Assembly (NCBI GenBank): GCA_024233395.1
Contig: JACKPR010000021.1
Coordinates: 1-5,040, forward strand
From: Chlamydiales bacterium
GTDB taxonomy: Bacteria > Chlamydiota > Chlamydiia > Chlamydiales > Simkaniaceae
Reading direction: 5' to 3'
DNA length: 5,040 bases
Shown: positions 1 through 5,040 of the stretch, piece after piece
How the letters are laid out: every line of letters starts with the position of its first letter
How positions within the stretch are numbered: position 1 is the first letter of the stretch
Made by a program: the position numbers and the translations under genes
Notes under the pieces: generated by a model
What the model was told of the DNA's origin: nothing
Databases searched by the model: none
The model's input: only the letters and a program-made list of their open reading frames with translations

Positions 1-25
1 CACAAGTTGGCCCATAACTCAAATA

Positions 26-49
26 CCTAGTATAGCGTTTCATTAAAAT
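26..49 (+). repeat. Left terminal inverted repeat of the MITE-like element
   Basis: This 24-bp arm matches the reverse complement of 177-200 without a mismatch. The outer CCTA may be target sequence rather than element, since CCTAGG is itself palindromic; that would leave a 20-bp true terminal repeat starting GTATAGCG. Just outside, positions 25 and 201 no longer pair. Confidence 0.88.
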
Positions 50-57
50 GTTGTCAT
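29..57 (-). promoter_or_regulatory. Candidate outward promoter at left end of the MITE-like element
   Basis: Read on the minus strand, ATGACA (57 to 52, 5 of 6 to the sigma-70 -35 consensus) is followed after exactly 17 nt by TATACT (34 to 29, 5 of 6 to the -10 consensus). Transcription would leave the element leftward, out of the window. The -10 lies in the terminal repeat. The prediction rests only on consensus match and spacing, and A/T-rich DNA produces such matches by chance. Confidence 0.4.
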
Positions 58-168
58 GAATGGGCTTAGATTTTTTGATGCTCTTTACGCCCTTAAAATC
101 GATAACATTGTCCATGAGACAAGGAGAGATTTTAGGGATGCAAAGAGCATTAAAAAGATAAGTGCAGG

Positions 169-197
169 CTGGCAAGATTTTAATGAAACGCTATACT
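169..197 (+). promoter_or_regulatory. Weaker candidate outward promoter at right end of the MITE-like element
   Basis: The mirror copy of TATACT lies at 192-197. At 17-nt spacing it is preceded by CTGGCA (169-174), which matches the -35 consensus at 4 of 6. Any transcript would run rightward through the 199-222 hairpin and antisense into the 3' end of the co-polymerase gene. It is weaker than the left-end match because the element's arms diverge at this position. Confidence 0.22.
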
Positions 198-200
198 AGG
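177..200 (-). repeat. Right terminal inverted repeat of the MITE-like element
   Basis: Perfect inverted copy of 26-49. Its outer five bases (196-200) also form part of one arm of the terminator-like hairpin behind the co-polymerase gene, so the element abuts or cuts into that hairpin. Confidence 0.88.
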
Positions 201-226
201 GCGTGTGATAACTCATACGCCCCTAG
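196..226 (-). terminator. Terminator-like hairpin directly behind the export operon
   Basis: GGGCGTGTGA (199-208) pairs with TCATACGCCC (213-222) around a TAAC loop, with one G-T wobble. With C223 bulged, CTA (196-198) and TAG (224-226) extend the stem. On the minus strand the stem starts two bases after the co-polymerase stop codon, the usual place for an operon terminator. No clear T-tract follows in either direction, so it may be a weak or factor-assisted terminator, or a 3'-end stabilising structure. The right edge of the MITE-like element coincides with its distal arm. Confidence 0.5.
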
Positions 227-228
227 AA

Positions 229-3057
229 TTAATTGACAAAAGCAAGAGCATGTTCTTCATCCTCCCAATTCAAATAAGGAGTCAGTGTGTCATACGATTC
301 CTCATTCAGTCGAAGGGCTATCACATCACTTTGTGTAAAGAAGTGTTTGGGAAGGGCCTCCTTTGCCTCTGCATTGAGAGATAAAAGAACAACATCATAA
401 TTTTGTTTCATTTTCCTTAAAAACTCATCAAACTTTGGATTCTTTAAAAGTTCTTGAGCATAGGGAGAATTGCCACCAAAAGGAATCATATCTCCAAAAC
501 TTTTTTTTCTTATGGCGGGCTGATTCACTTCCCCTTCCAGATAGTGAATCAATCCTGGAAGATTCTTTTGCTTTACATTTTTCAAAAAATCCAAATCGAT
601 GAGCAAGATACGTTTTCCCTCTTTAGCAAGAATATCGGCAAAAGAAGCGCTATAATCTTCTCCTTTCCCAAGAATCAGTGTGACTATTAAGGGAAGATGG
701 TTTTGCTCCTTGAGGATGAGGGAGAGATTCCGAAAAACTTCTAAGTCTTTAATGGGATTGTTTCTTAAAGTTCCAATCACTTTTCTTCCCCGGATAGCAA
801 GGTTCTTCAGTCCAATAGGGAACCCTTTATAAAGGGCTGCAATAAAACACCCTGCAAAAGCGATCAACCCCCCAATAAATGCACCGACAAGCCCAAAAAC
901 CTTCAGCAAAGGACTTTTTGGAATAAAAGAGGCATAAGCTATATTGATCGGTTTAGATTCTATCATCGACAAGTTATTTTCAATGCTCTTGGATTCGACA
1001 AGGTGGACTAAAGCTTCCAGCATTCCTTGATTCATATCTGCACTGAAAGCAAGTTCTTTTTCCCGAAGCCAACGATCGGGAACTCCTTCCATCTCTTTTT
1101 TAAGTTGCTCCAACTCTTCTCGAATCAACTGTTCTTCTTGATCCAAGAATCGAAGCTTTTCGTCGATCCGGTCTTCTACTTGTCTTTCTATCAAGGCAAT
1201 TTCTTGCCCAGTGAGATCTAGGATTGCGATTTGGACGGCATGAATCCTCTCTTCAATTCTCTCTTTTTCTAAAAGGGTTAACTCCATTGTCTCCGTCATG
1301 TGAAGGATCAAATCTTCCTTTTTTGACGTAAATTTTTTCTCTAATCTTTCAATTTCTCTTTCAGTAAGTGTTCTTTTTTTCCGCAAACTCTGAGTCATTT
1401 CTCCGAGCTCCCGAACGAGTCCTTGGCTAACGGAATCGGAAAATATTTCAGCAAGAGAGATGTACTCGATTTCTTCTTTTTCAAGTTGCTTTTTCCCAAA
1501 TTCCATTTGCCGATATTTAAAAGCAAGATCATCCCTTTTATGGAGATAATCAAGGAGAAGCTTGCGTGCAGTATGAATATCAAGACCCTGATATTCTTCC
1601 TTTTTAGCTGCCCCAGATAAAAGACGTTTTTTCAAAACCTCTTCCTGCAAAGAAAGGAGACGGAGATTATTTTCTAAATAGCTTTTCGTTAGATTGGGAT
1701 GGAGATTCTTTTTAGTCAGGGCGATGAGTTCTCTTTTACCTTCTTCGATTTTTTTAAGTTCTACTATTTCCGGTAAAAAAACAGTTCCGGGTTCGGCTGT
1801 TGTTAAGAGCATGCGTCGCTCATCCTGAAGAGGATTTAATAGGTTTGCAAAAAATGTGTCGATTCCTGTTCGAACGCGGAGCTTTTCTCTTTCGATCTGA
1901 TCGAGTTTATGAAGATGGGTTACAATGTCGTTTTCTTGAGAAGATGCTTTGAAAAGGGCTAATGAAAGTTCATCTCTTTCTTTCATCATTTCATGCAAAT
2001 TTGTTTGCAGTGCTGCTATTTCATGTCCCAGATCAATTGTCTCTCCCTTTTCTAACTTCCCTCTTTTTAGTTTGAGATCCATCAAGTCTTTTGAAAAATT
2101 ATCCTTCCGATCTTGAAAAACAGGAAGATATTGCCCCAATGTTAGTGATCCTTTTTCCTGAAGATTCTTTTTTAAATAAGCAACATGAGACTGAAGATGC
2201 TCATTCATTTTCATACAAAGTTCATCACGTCTTTTTTCAAGATAGGCAATTTGTCCTTCAGAAACCCTTTCACTTTCTATGCTTAAGTATTTCTGATACT
2301 CTTCCATAATCAAGTTAAGAACTTGTTTTCCAAAAAAGAGGTCTGAATGAAGAAATGTCAACTCGAGCACACCTGGAGTGGAAGTATTTTGAATGACATC
2401 AATTTGAGATCTCAGCCCTAATATCACTTCTTGAAGAGGCTGAATTGTGAGGGGATAGGAAGTGCGCAACTTGATGTCATCAGGAATCGCTTTTATCGTA
2501 AATGAAACTTCATCTAAAAGGACCTTTTCCCCTACTTCTCCTTTAAATAAAATCTGTTCTTTCTGATCTCTAAGTTCAAAAGTATCAGGTGTAAAAAAAT
2601 AGAGGTGATAAGTCTTTGGTAAAGATCCTAAATAAGAAATATTTTCAAAAGCAAAAGAACTCCGTTCTTCAAGGGGTTTTCTCTTTTCTGCACGGAGTGA
2701 TTCAAAAAAATGTCTCCTCTTTTTTTTCCATTTTGATTCATTTTCAATCGCTGCCTGCAATCCCAACTTTTCAATGACTGGTTCAAGGACAAGTGATGAA
2801 GTCATCAGAACATCGCCTTGTCTTTCTCCTCCAATACTCATATTTTTTAATAAATTTTCAAAGATTCCCACTTGTGAAATGGTTGTCTTACCCCCATCTT
2901 TGAACGTCGCTTTCACCTCATATTTTACAGGAACTTGGGTCCTAGACCAAAATCCTATTCCACCAAATAAAAGGGCTCCTAAAACGATCACTCCAATGCA
3001 GCGGATGAAAAGCTGCTTGACATCTGAAAAAAGGATAAAATTTTCATCTTTTGTCAT
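229..3057 (-). CDS. Wzz/Wzc-type polysaccharide co-polymerase with degenerate BY-kinase-like C-terminal domain
   Basis: This 942-residue inner-membrane protein has the layout of a polysaccharide co-polymerase, the family that sets chain length and couples polymerisation to export through a Wza-type channel. In order: short cytoplasmic N-terminus; TM1 about 17-37; Wzz-like region about 45-255 (note VLEPVIEKLGL at 90-100); long charged coiled coil about 255-700; the proline motif IPKSP (712-716) typical before TM2; TM2 about 719-742; and a BY-kinase/MinD-like domain about 770-942. That domain keeps E773 and R776 of the BY-kinase ExxRxxR motif and the Walker A' motif LLIDLD (818-823). Walker A reads GKGEDYS (797-803) in place of GEGKST, and Walker B reads YDVVLLSLNA, with serine at 893 where aspartate is expected. 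Only Y922 and Y928 occur near the C-terminus, not a tyrosine cluster. It is probably catalytically dead and structural. The start overlaps the upstream stop (ATGA), with AGGAG 13 nt before it. Confidence 0.88.
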   Translation of the reverse strand: MTKDENFILFSDVKQLFIRCIGVIVLGALLFGGIGFWSRTQVPVKYEVKATFKDGGKTTISQVGIFENLLKNMSIGGERQGDVLMTSSLVLEPVIEKLGLQAAIENESKWKKKRRHFFESLRAEKRKPLEERSSFAFENISYLGSLPKTYHLYFFTPDTFELRDQKEQILFKGEVGEKVLLDEVSFTIKAIPDDIKLRTSYPLTIQPLQEVILGLRSQIDVIQNTSTPGVLELTFLHSDLFFGKQVLNLIMEEYQKYLSIESERVSEGQIAYLEKRRDELCMKMNEHLQSHVAYLKKNLQEKGSLTLGQYLPVFQDRKDNFSKDLMDLKLKRGKLEKGETIDLGHEIAALQTNLHEMMKERDELSLALFKASSQENDIVTHLHKLDQIEREKLRVRTGIDTFFANLLNPLQDERRMLLTTAEPGTVFLPEIVELKKIEEGKRELIALTKKNLHPNLTKSYLENNLRLLSLQEEVLKKRLLSGAAKKEEYQGLDIHTARKLLLDYLHKRDDLAFKYRQMEFGKKQLEKEEIEYISLAEIFSDSVSQGLVRELGEMTQSLRKKRTLTEREIERLEKKFTSKKEDLILHMTETMELTLLEKERIEERIHAVQIAILDLTGQEIALIERQVEDRIDEKLRFLDQEEQLIREELEQLKKEMEGVPDRWLREKELAFSADMNQGMLEALVHLVESKSIENNLSMIESKPINIAYASFIPKSPLLKVFGLVGAFIGGLIAFAGCFIAALYKGFPIGLKNLAIRGRKVIGTLRNNPIKDLEVFRNLSLILKEQNHLPLIVTLILGKGEDYSASFADILAKEGKRILLIDLDFLKNVKQKNLPGLIHYLEGEVNQPAIRKKSFGDMIPFGGNSPYAQELLKNPKFDEFLRKMKQNYDVVLLSLNAEAKEALPKHFFTQSDVIALRLNEESYDTLTPYLNWEDEEHALAFVN
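3054..3057 (-). other. 4-bp stop/start overlap (ATGA) of the export operon
   Basis: The TGA stop of the Wza-type gene (3056-3054) overlaps the ATG of the co-polymerase gene (3057-3055). Such overlaps normally mean one mRNA and translational coupling, and here support stoichiometric production of the two export partners. Confidence 0.9.
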
Positions 3058-4106
3058 TGAATTGCAATTACTCCTGAAACACCTTTTCTAAAGAGTTCAA
3101 TGCCGGTTAAAGTGGGGAAAATTTGCTGGATAAAGCGATTCCATTCTGTAATCGGTGTTGCAGCAACATAAACGATATCTCCAGGCATTAAGAGCATACT
3201 TGAGGTGGGCAAACGCATGACATGTTTCCAATTCAAGGTATAAATTTTGGGACGGAGAATATTCCCTCGAATGACCTGAATCACCCCTTTATCCCCTGTA
3301 TAAGGAATCCCTCCGGCTAGGGCAAGGGCTTCGCGAAGGGGCATGGAACCTGAAGGGAGATCAAAAACGCCTTCTTTTCTCACTTCTCCCATCACCATAA
3401 TAGATGTCGCTGAACTCTCAGCAATATAGATCTTATCTCCTCCATGCATGACAACATTTTGAGACATGTCGCCTTCTTTTATTAAACGGTACATATCAAC
3501 AGGGAGGGGCTTTCCATCCCGAACAAGATAACTCTTAAAAAGGTTGGCATTTGTAGGAACTTTTGCTTCTGCAAGAACTTCAAAAAGACGTTTTTTTCCA
3601 TTCACTGGAATAGAAGATTGACTGACCAATCCCGCGAGTTCGATTTTTTTCTCATCCCGTTTTTCATAGGCAATAAAGACTTCGATCCCATCAATTTCAC
3701 GATCATAAGCTTCTTGAATCCGCTCTCGGACCTCTGACAATTTGAGTCCTTTCACTTCAATCGGTTGAATATCGGGAAGGGTAATTGTTCCATCGGTAAC
3801 AGCATAACCAATTGTGTTACCAATAGACTGTACTGCTCCTGATAAATCCCCTCTAGATGCATGAAAAAGGGCAATTTTTAATACATCTCCATCATCAACA
3901 GTATTTGTATATTCTTTTAAAAGCTCTGGATCTAGGACCTCTAAAGGGCGGCCTTCCATCTCTAGAATTGAGAGTTTTCCCTCTTTTATTTTGTAAGAAT
4001 CAATGACAAATTCATCAGCTCCTACAACCTCACTTCCTTTAAAGGGGGTATTTGAACACCCAGAAAGGGCAATCATAAGGACTACTAGTATCCTAATCAT
4101 TTTCAT
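3054..4106 (-). CDS. Wza-type outer-membrane polysaccharide export lipoprotein
   Basis: This 350-residue protein belongs to the polysaccharide export (Poly_export/SLBB) family, whose members form an oligomeric channel carrying capsule or exopolysaccharide across the outer membrane. The N-terminus is a lipoprotein signal with lipobox LSGC at 14-17. Cys17 would be lipidated, and Ser18 at +2 fits outer-membrane sorting. A Poly_export domain spans about 65-150 (DGDVLKIALF, then ITLPDIQPIEVKGLKLSEV). Two SLBB-type repeats follow at about 154-228 and 235-315, each ending in a GD(K/I) beta-strand motif (GGDKIYI, PGDIVYV); the second opens MVMGEVRKEGVFDLP. The tail WNRFIQQIFPTLTGIELF (322-339) resembles the amphipathic C-terminal helix of Wza, which builds the transmembrane helical barrel. 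Length is close to Wza (about 380). The gene is first in an operon with its co-polymerase partner. ATG at 4106 is chosen; the ATG two codons later (4100) is also possible. No Shine-Dalgarno site is seen. Confidence 0.93.
   Translation of the reverse strand: MKMIRILVVLMIALSGCSNTPFKGSEVVGADEFVIDSYKIKEGKLSILEMEGRPLEVLDPELLKEYTNTVDDGDVLKIALFHASRGDLSGAVQSIGNTIGYAVTDGTITLPDIQPIEVKGLKLSEVRERIQEAYDREIDGIEVFIAYEKRDEKKIELAGLVSQSSIPVNGKKRLFEVLAEAKVPTNANLFKSYLVRDGKPLPVDMYRLIKEGDMSQNVVMHGGDKIYIAESSATSIMVMGEVRKEGVFDLPSGSMPLREALALAGGIPYTGDKGVIQVIRGNILRPKIYTLNWKHVMRLPTSSMLLMPGDIVYVAATPITEWNRFIQQIFPTLTGIELFRKGVSGVIAIQ
3071..3075 (-). promoter_or_regulatory. Shine-Dalgarno-like AGGAG upstream of the co-polymerase start
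   Basis: AGGAG on the minus strand lies inside the end of the Wza-type gene, 13 nt before the ATG at 3057. That is longer than the usual 5-9 nt, so initiation may depend mainly on re-initiation by ribosomes ending at the overlapping stop. No alternative in-frame start codon is seen between the site and the ATG. Confidence 0.5.
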
Positions 4107-4114
4107 GCTATGAT
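4106..4114 (+). promoter_or_regulatory. Candidate extended -10 element for the epimerase gene
   Basis: TGCTATGAT matches the extended -10 form TGnTATAAT with one mismatch. It ends 6 nt before the epimerase ATG, so transcription would begin at or next to 4121 and yield a leaderless or nearly leaderless mRNA, consistent with the lack of a Shine-Dalgarno site. No good -35 hexamer is seen at 16-18 bp spacing, which extended -10 promoters can tolerate. Confidence 0.4.
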
Positions 4115-4117
4115 CAT
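4110..4117. promoter_or_regulatory. 8-bp palindrome ATGATCAT at the centre of the divergent gene starts
   Basis: The palindrome is centred at 4113.5, exactly midway between the start codons at 4106 (minus) and 4121 (plus). It places TATGAT (4109-4114) on the plus strand and CATGAT (4118-4113) on the minus strand, each 6 nt before its ATG. It could be a shared bidirectional -10 region or a small operator. The 14-bp spacer leaves no room for separate promoters. Confidence 0.35.
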
Positions 4118-4120
4118 GTT

Positions 4121-5040
4121 ATGGAAACTAAAAAAAAGATTTTAATTACCGGCATTGCCGGCTTTATAGGCTTTCATTTAGCTTCTTTTTTAATTAAAAA
4201 AGGAGATTATGTGATTGGGTGTGATAATTTCAATGATTATTATACACCCGAGTTAAAAAACTCACGCGCTGATAAATTGAAAGGATTGGGAGTTGAAGTG
4301 ATTCCTCTTGATATCCAAGATATTCAAAAAATCGCCCCTTTTCTTAAAGAAAAAGGAATCACTCATATTGTTCATTTGGCAGCACAAGCAGGGGTCCGTT
4401 ATTCAATCACCCATCCTATGCCTTATGCTGATTCTAATTTAACAGGATTTCTCTCCGTTTTAGAGTTAGCCCGCTCTATGCAAGCAAAACTCATCTTTGC
4501 TTCTTCCTCTTCTGTTTATGGAGGCAACACAAAAATTCCTTTTTCTGAAACCGATCCAACTGATTCTCCACTTAGCCTTTATGCAGCGACAAAAAAATCG
4601 GGAGAACTTCTTGCAAAGAGTTACCATCACCTTTATCAAATTCCGATGACGGGTCTTCGTTTCTTCACAGTCTATGGACCTTGGGGTCGTCCCGATATGG
4701 CTTATTATTCTTTTTCAGAAAAAATCCTTACAGGAAAATCGATCCCTGTTTTTAACCACGGAAAAATGGAACGAGATTTTACCTATATCGATGATATTAT
4801 TGAGGGAACCTCAGCAGCAATCGACCATTGTAATGGTTTTGAAATCTATAATCTTGGAAACAATCATCCAGAACCGTTAATGAACCTGATTACCCTCCTT
4901 GAATCAGCTCTCGGGAAAAAAGCAATGATTGATTACAAGCCCATGCAAGCAGGAGATGTGACAACAACGTATGCTGATATTTCAAAAGCCCAAAAAGACC
5001 TTGGGTTTACACCTAAAACTTCTCTTGCATCCGGTATCGA
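4121..5040 (+). CDS. UDP-glucuronate 4-epimerase (NAD-dependent SDR family), 3' end cut by window edge
   Basis: The 306 visible codons encode an extended short-chain dehydrogenase/reductase that would interconvert UDP-glucuronate and UDP-galacturonate in the cytoplasm (EC 5.1.3.6 activity). Visible are the Rossmann NAD motif GIAGFIG (11-17), the acidic turn CDNFNDYY (34-41), HLAAQAGVRYS (85-95), a serine-rich SSSSVYG strand (128-134), the catalytic YAATK (Y154, K158), and LRFFTVYGPWGRPDMA (179-194). HLAAQAGVRYS and FFTVYGPWGRPDMA are typical of UDP-glucuronate 4-epimerases and separate them from GalE or dTDP-glucose dehydratases. These proteins usually run 320-350 residues, so only about 15-40 residues are missing. 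ATG at 4121 is the only sensible start, just ahead of the NAD motif; there is no Shine-Dalgarno site. The gene is divergent from the export operon and probably begins a precursor or glycan-assembly operon to the right. Confidence 0.92.
   Translation, partial: METKKKILITGIAGFIGFHLASFLIKKGDYVIGCDNFNDYYTPELKNSRADKLKGLGVEVIPLDIQDIQKIAPFLKEKGITHIVHLAAQAGVRYSITHPMPYADSNLTGFLSVLELARSMQAKLIFASSSSVYGGNTKIPFSETDPTDSPLSLYAATKKSGELLAKSYHHLYQIPMTGLRFFTVYGPWGRPDMAYYSFSEKILTGKSIPVFNHGKMERDFTYIDDIIEGTSAAIDHCNGFEIYNLGNNHPEPLMNLITLLESALGKKAMIDYKPMQAGDVTTTYADISKAQKDLGFTPKTSLASGI

Larger units (their letters stand above)
26..200. mobile_element. MITE-like near-palindromic element with 24-bp terminal inverted repeats
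   Basis: Positions 26-49 and 177-200 are perfect inverted copies of each other over 24 bp. The complementarity continues imperfectly inward: 78-86 pairs with 142-150 (ATGCTCTTT / AAAGAGCAT), 94-100 pairs with 128-134, and the apex is TTGTC (108-112), loop CATGA, GACAA (118-122). The whole unit can thus fold as one long hairpin centred near 113-115. It has no coding capacity, which fits a non-autonomous miniature element. Each end reads CCTA-G...C-TAGG. If the target was CCTAGG with TA duplicated (28-29 and 197-198), the element proper is 30-196. This is the TA or CTAG target behaviour known for the IS630/Tc1-mariner superfamily. The family assignment is inference, as no transposase is present. 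A structured intergenic repeat family is the alternative. Confidence 0.75.

Noticed and set aside
14..215. Direct repeat ATAACTCA at 14-21 and 208-215 flanking the MITE-like element, as a possible 8-bp target-site duplication.
   Set aside because: It does not abut the terminal repeats: there is a 4-bp gap on the left and 7 bp on the right, and the gap sequences are unrelated. The TA duplication at CCTAGG explains the ends better. The match may be chance.
1..228. A CRISPR array, tRNA or small gene in the left intergenic region.
   Set aside because: There are no regularly spaced direct repeats, no tRNA cloverleaf with CCA-type acceptor and no credible start-stop frame. The symmetry is fully accounted for by the inverted-repeat element and the adjoining hairpin.
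370..681. A frameshift or pseudogene explanation for the lost Walker motifs in the co-polymerase.
   Set aside because: The frame is open throughout, Walker A' and the surrounding secondary-structure pattern are preserved between the two lost motifs, and the protein ends at a natural stop followed by a hairpin. Point divergence fits better than frame disruption.
2774..3091. A 105-codon plus-strand open frame across the start of the co-polymerase gene.
   Set aside because: It lies opposite well-supported coding sequence spanning both minus-strand genes, shows no recognisable domain and is explained as a shadow frame.
4674..4880. A 68-codon plus-strand open frame inside the epimerase gene.
   Set aside because: It is out of frame with the epimerase, whose conserved motifs run straight through the region.

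Overview
The window carries part of a surface-polysaccharide (capsule or exopolysaccharide) export locus. The bacterium has a low-to-moderate GC, A/T-rich genome and must be Gram-negative, because one gene encodes an outer-membrane polysaccharide secretin lipoprotein of the Wza type. The taxon cannot be fixed from the sequence. The lysine-rich, low-GC coding style and the sparse Shine-Dalgarno sites would fit an environmental chlamydia-like or other host-associated lineage, but that is a low-confidence impression.

Layout, left to right. Positions 1-228 hold no gene. They contain a compact near-palindromic element of about 170 bp (26-200) with 24-bp perfect terminal inverted repeats, which looks like a MITE inserted at a CCTAGG/TA site. 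A terminator-like hairpin (196-226) overlaps its right end. Positions 229-3057 (minus strand) encode a 942-residue Wzz/Wzc-type polysaccharide co-polymerase. It has a very long coiled-coil periplasmic part and a C-terminal BY-kinase-like domain whose nucleotide-binding motifs are degraded. Positions 3054-4106 (minus) encode the Wza-type lipoprotein; its stop overlaps the co-polymerase start by 4 bp (ATGA), so the pair is an operon. Only 14 bp separate it from a divergent gene at 4121 (plus), a UDP-glucuronate 4-epimerase cut by the right window edge.

How the genes work together (inference from families): the epimerase would supply UDP-galacturonate for a uronic-acid-containing glycan. The co-polymerase in the inner membrane would govern chain length and dock to the Wza-type channel, which carries the polymer across the outer membrane. 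Glycosyltransferases, flippase and polymerase are not in the window and may lie beyond 5040.

Points deserving most attention are the pseudo-kinase domain, the 14-bp divergent spacer centred on a palindrome that offers a -10-like element on both strands, and the MITE with outward promoter-like ends inserted just behind the export operon.
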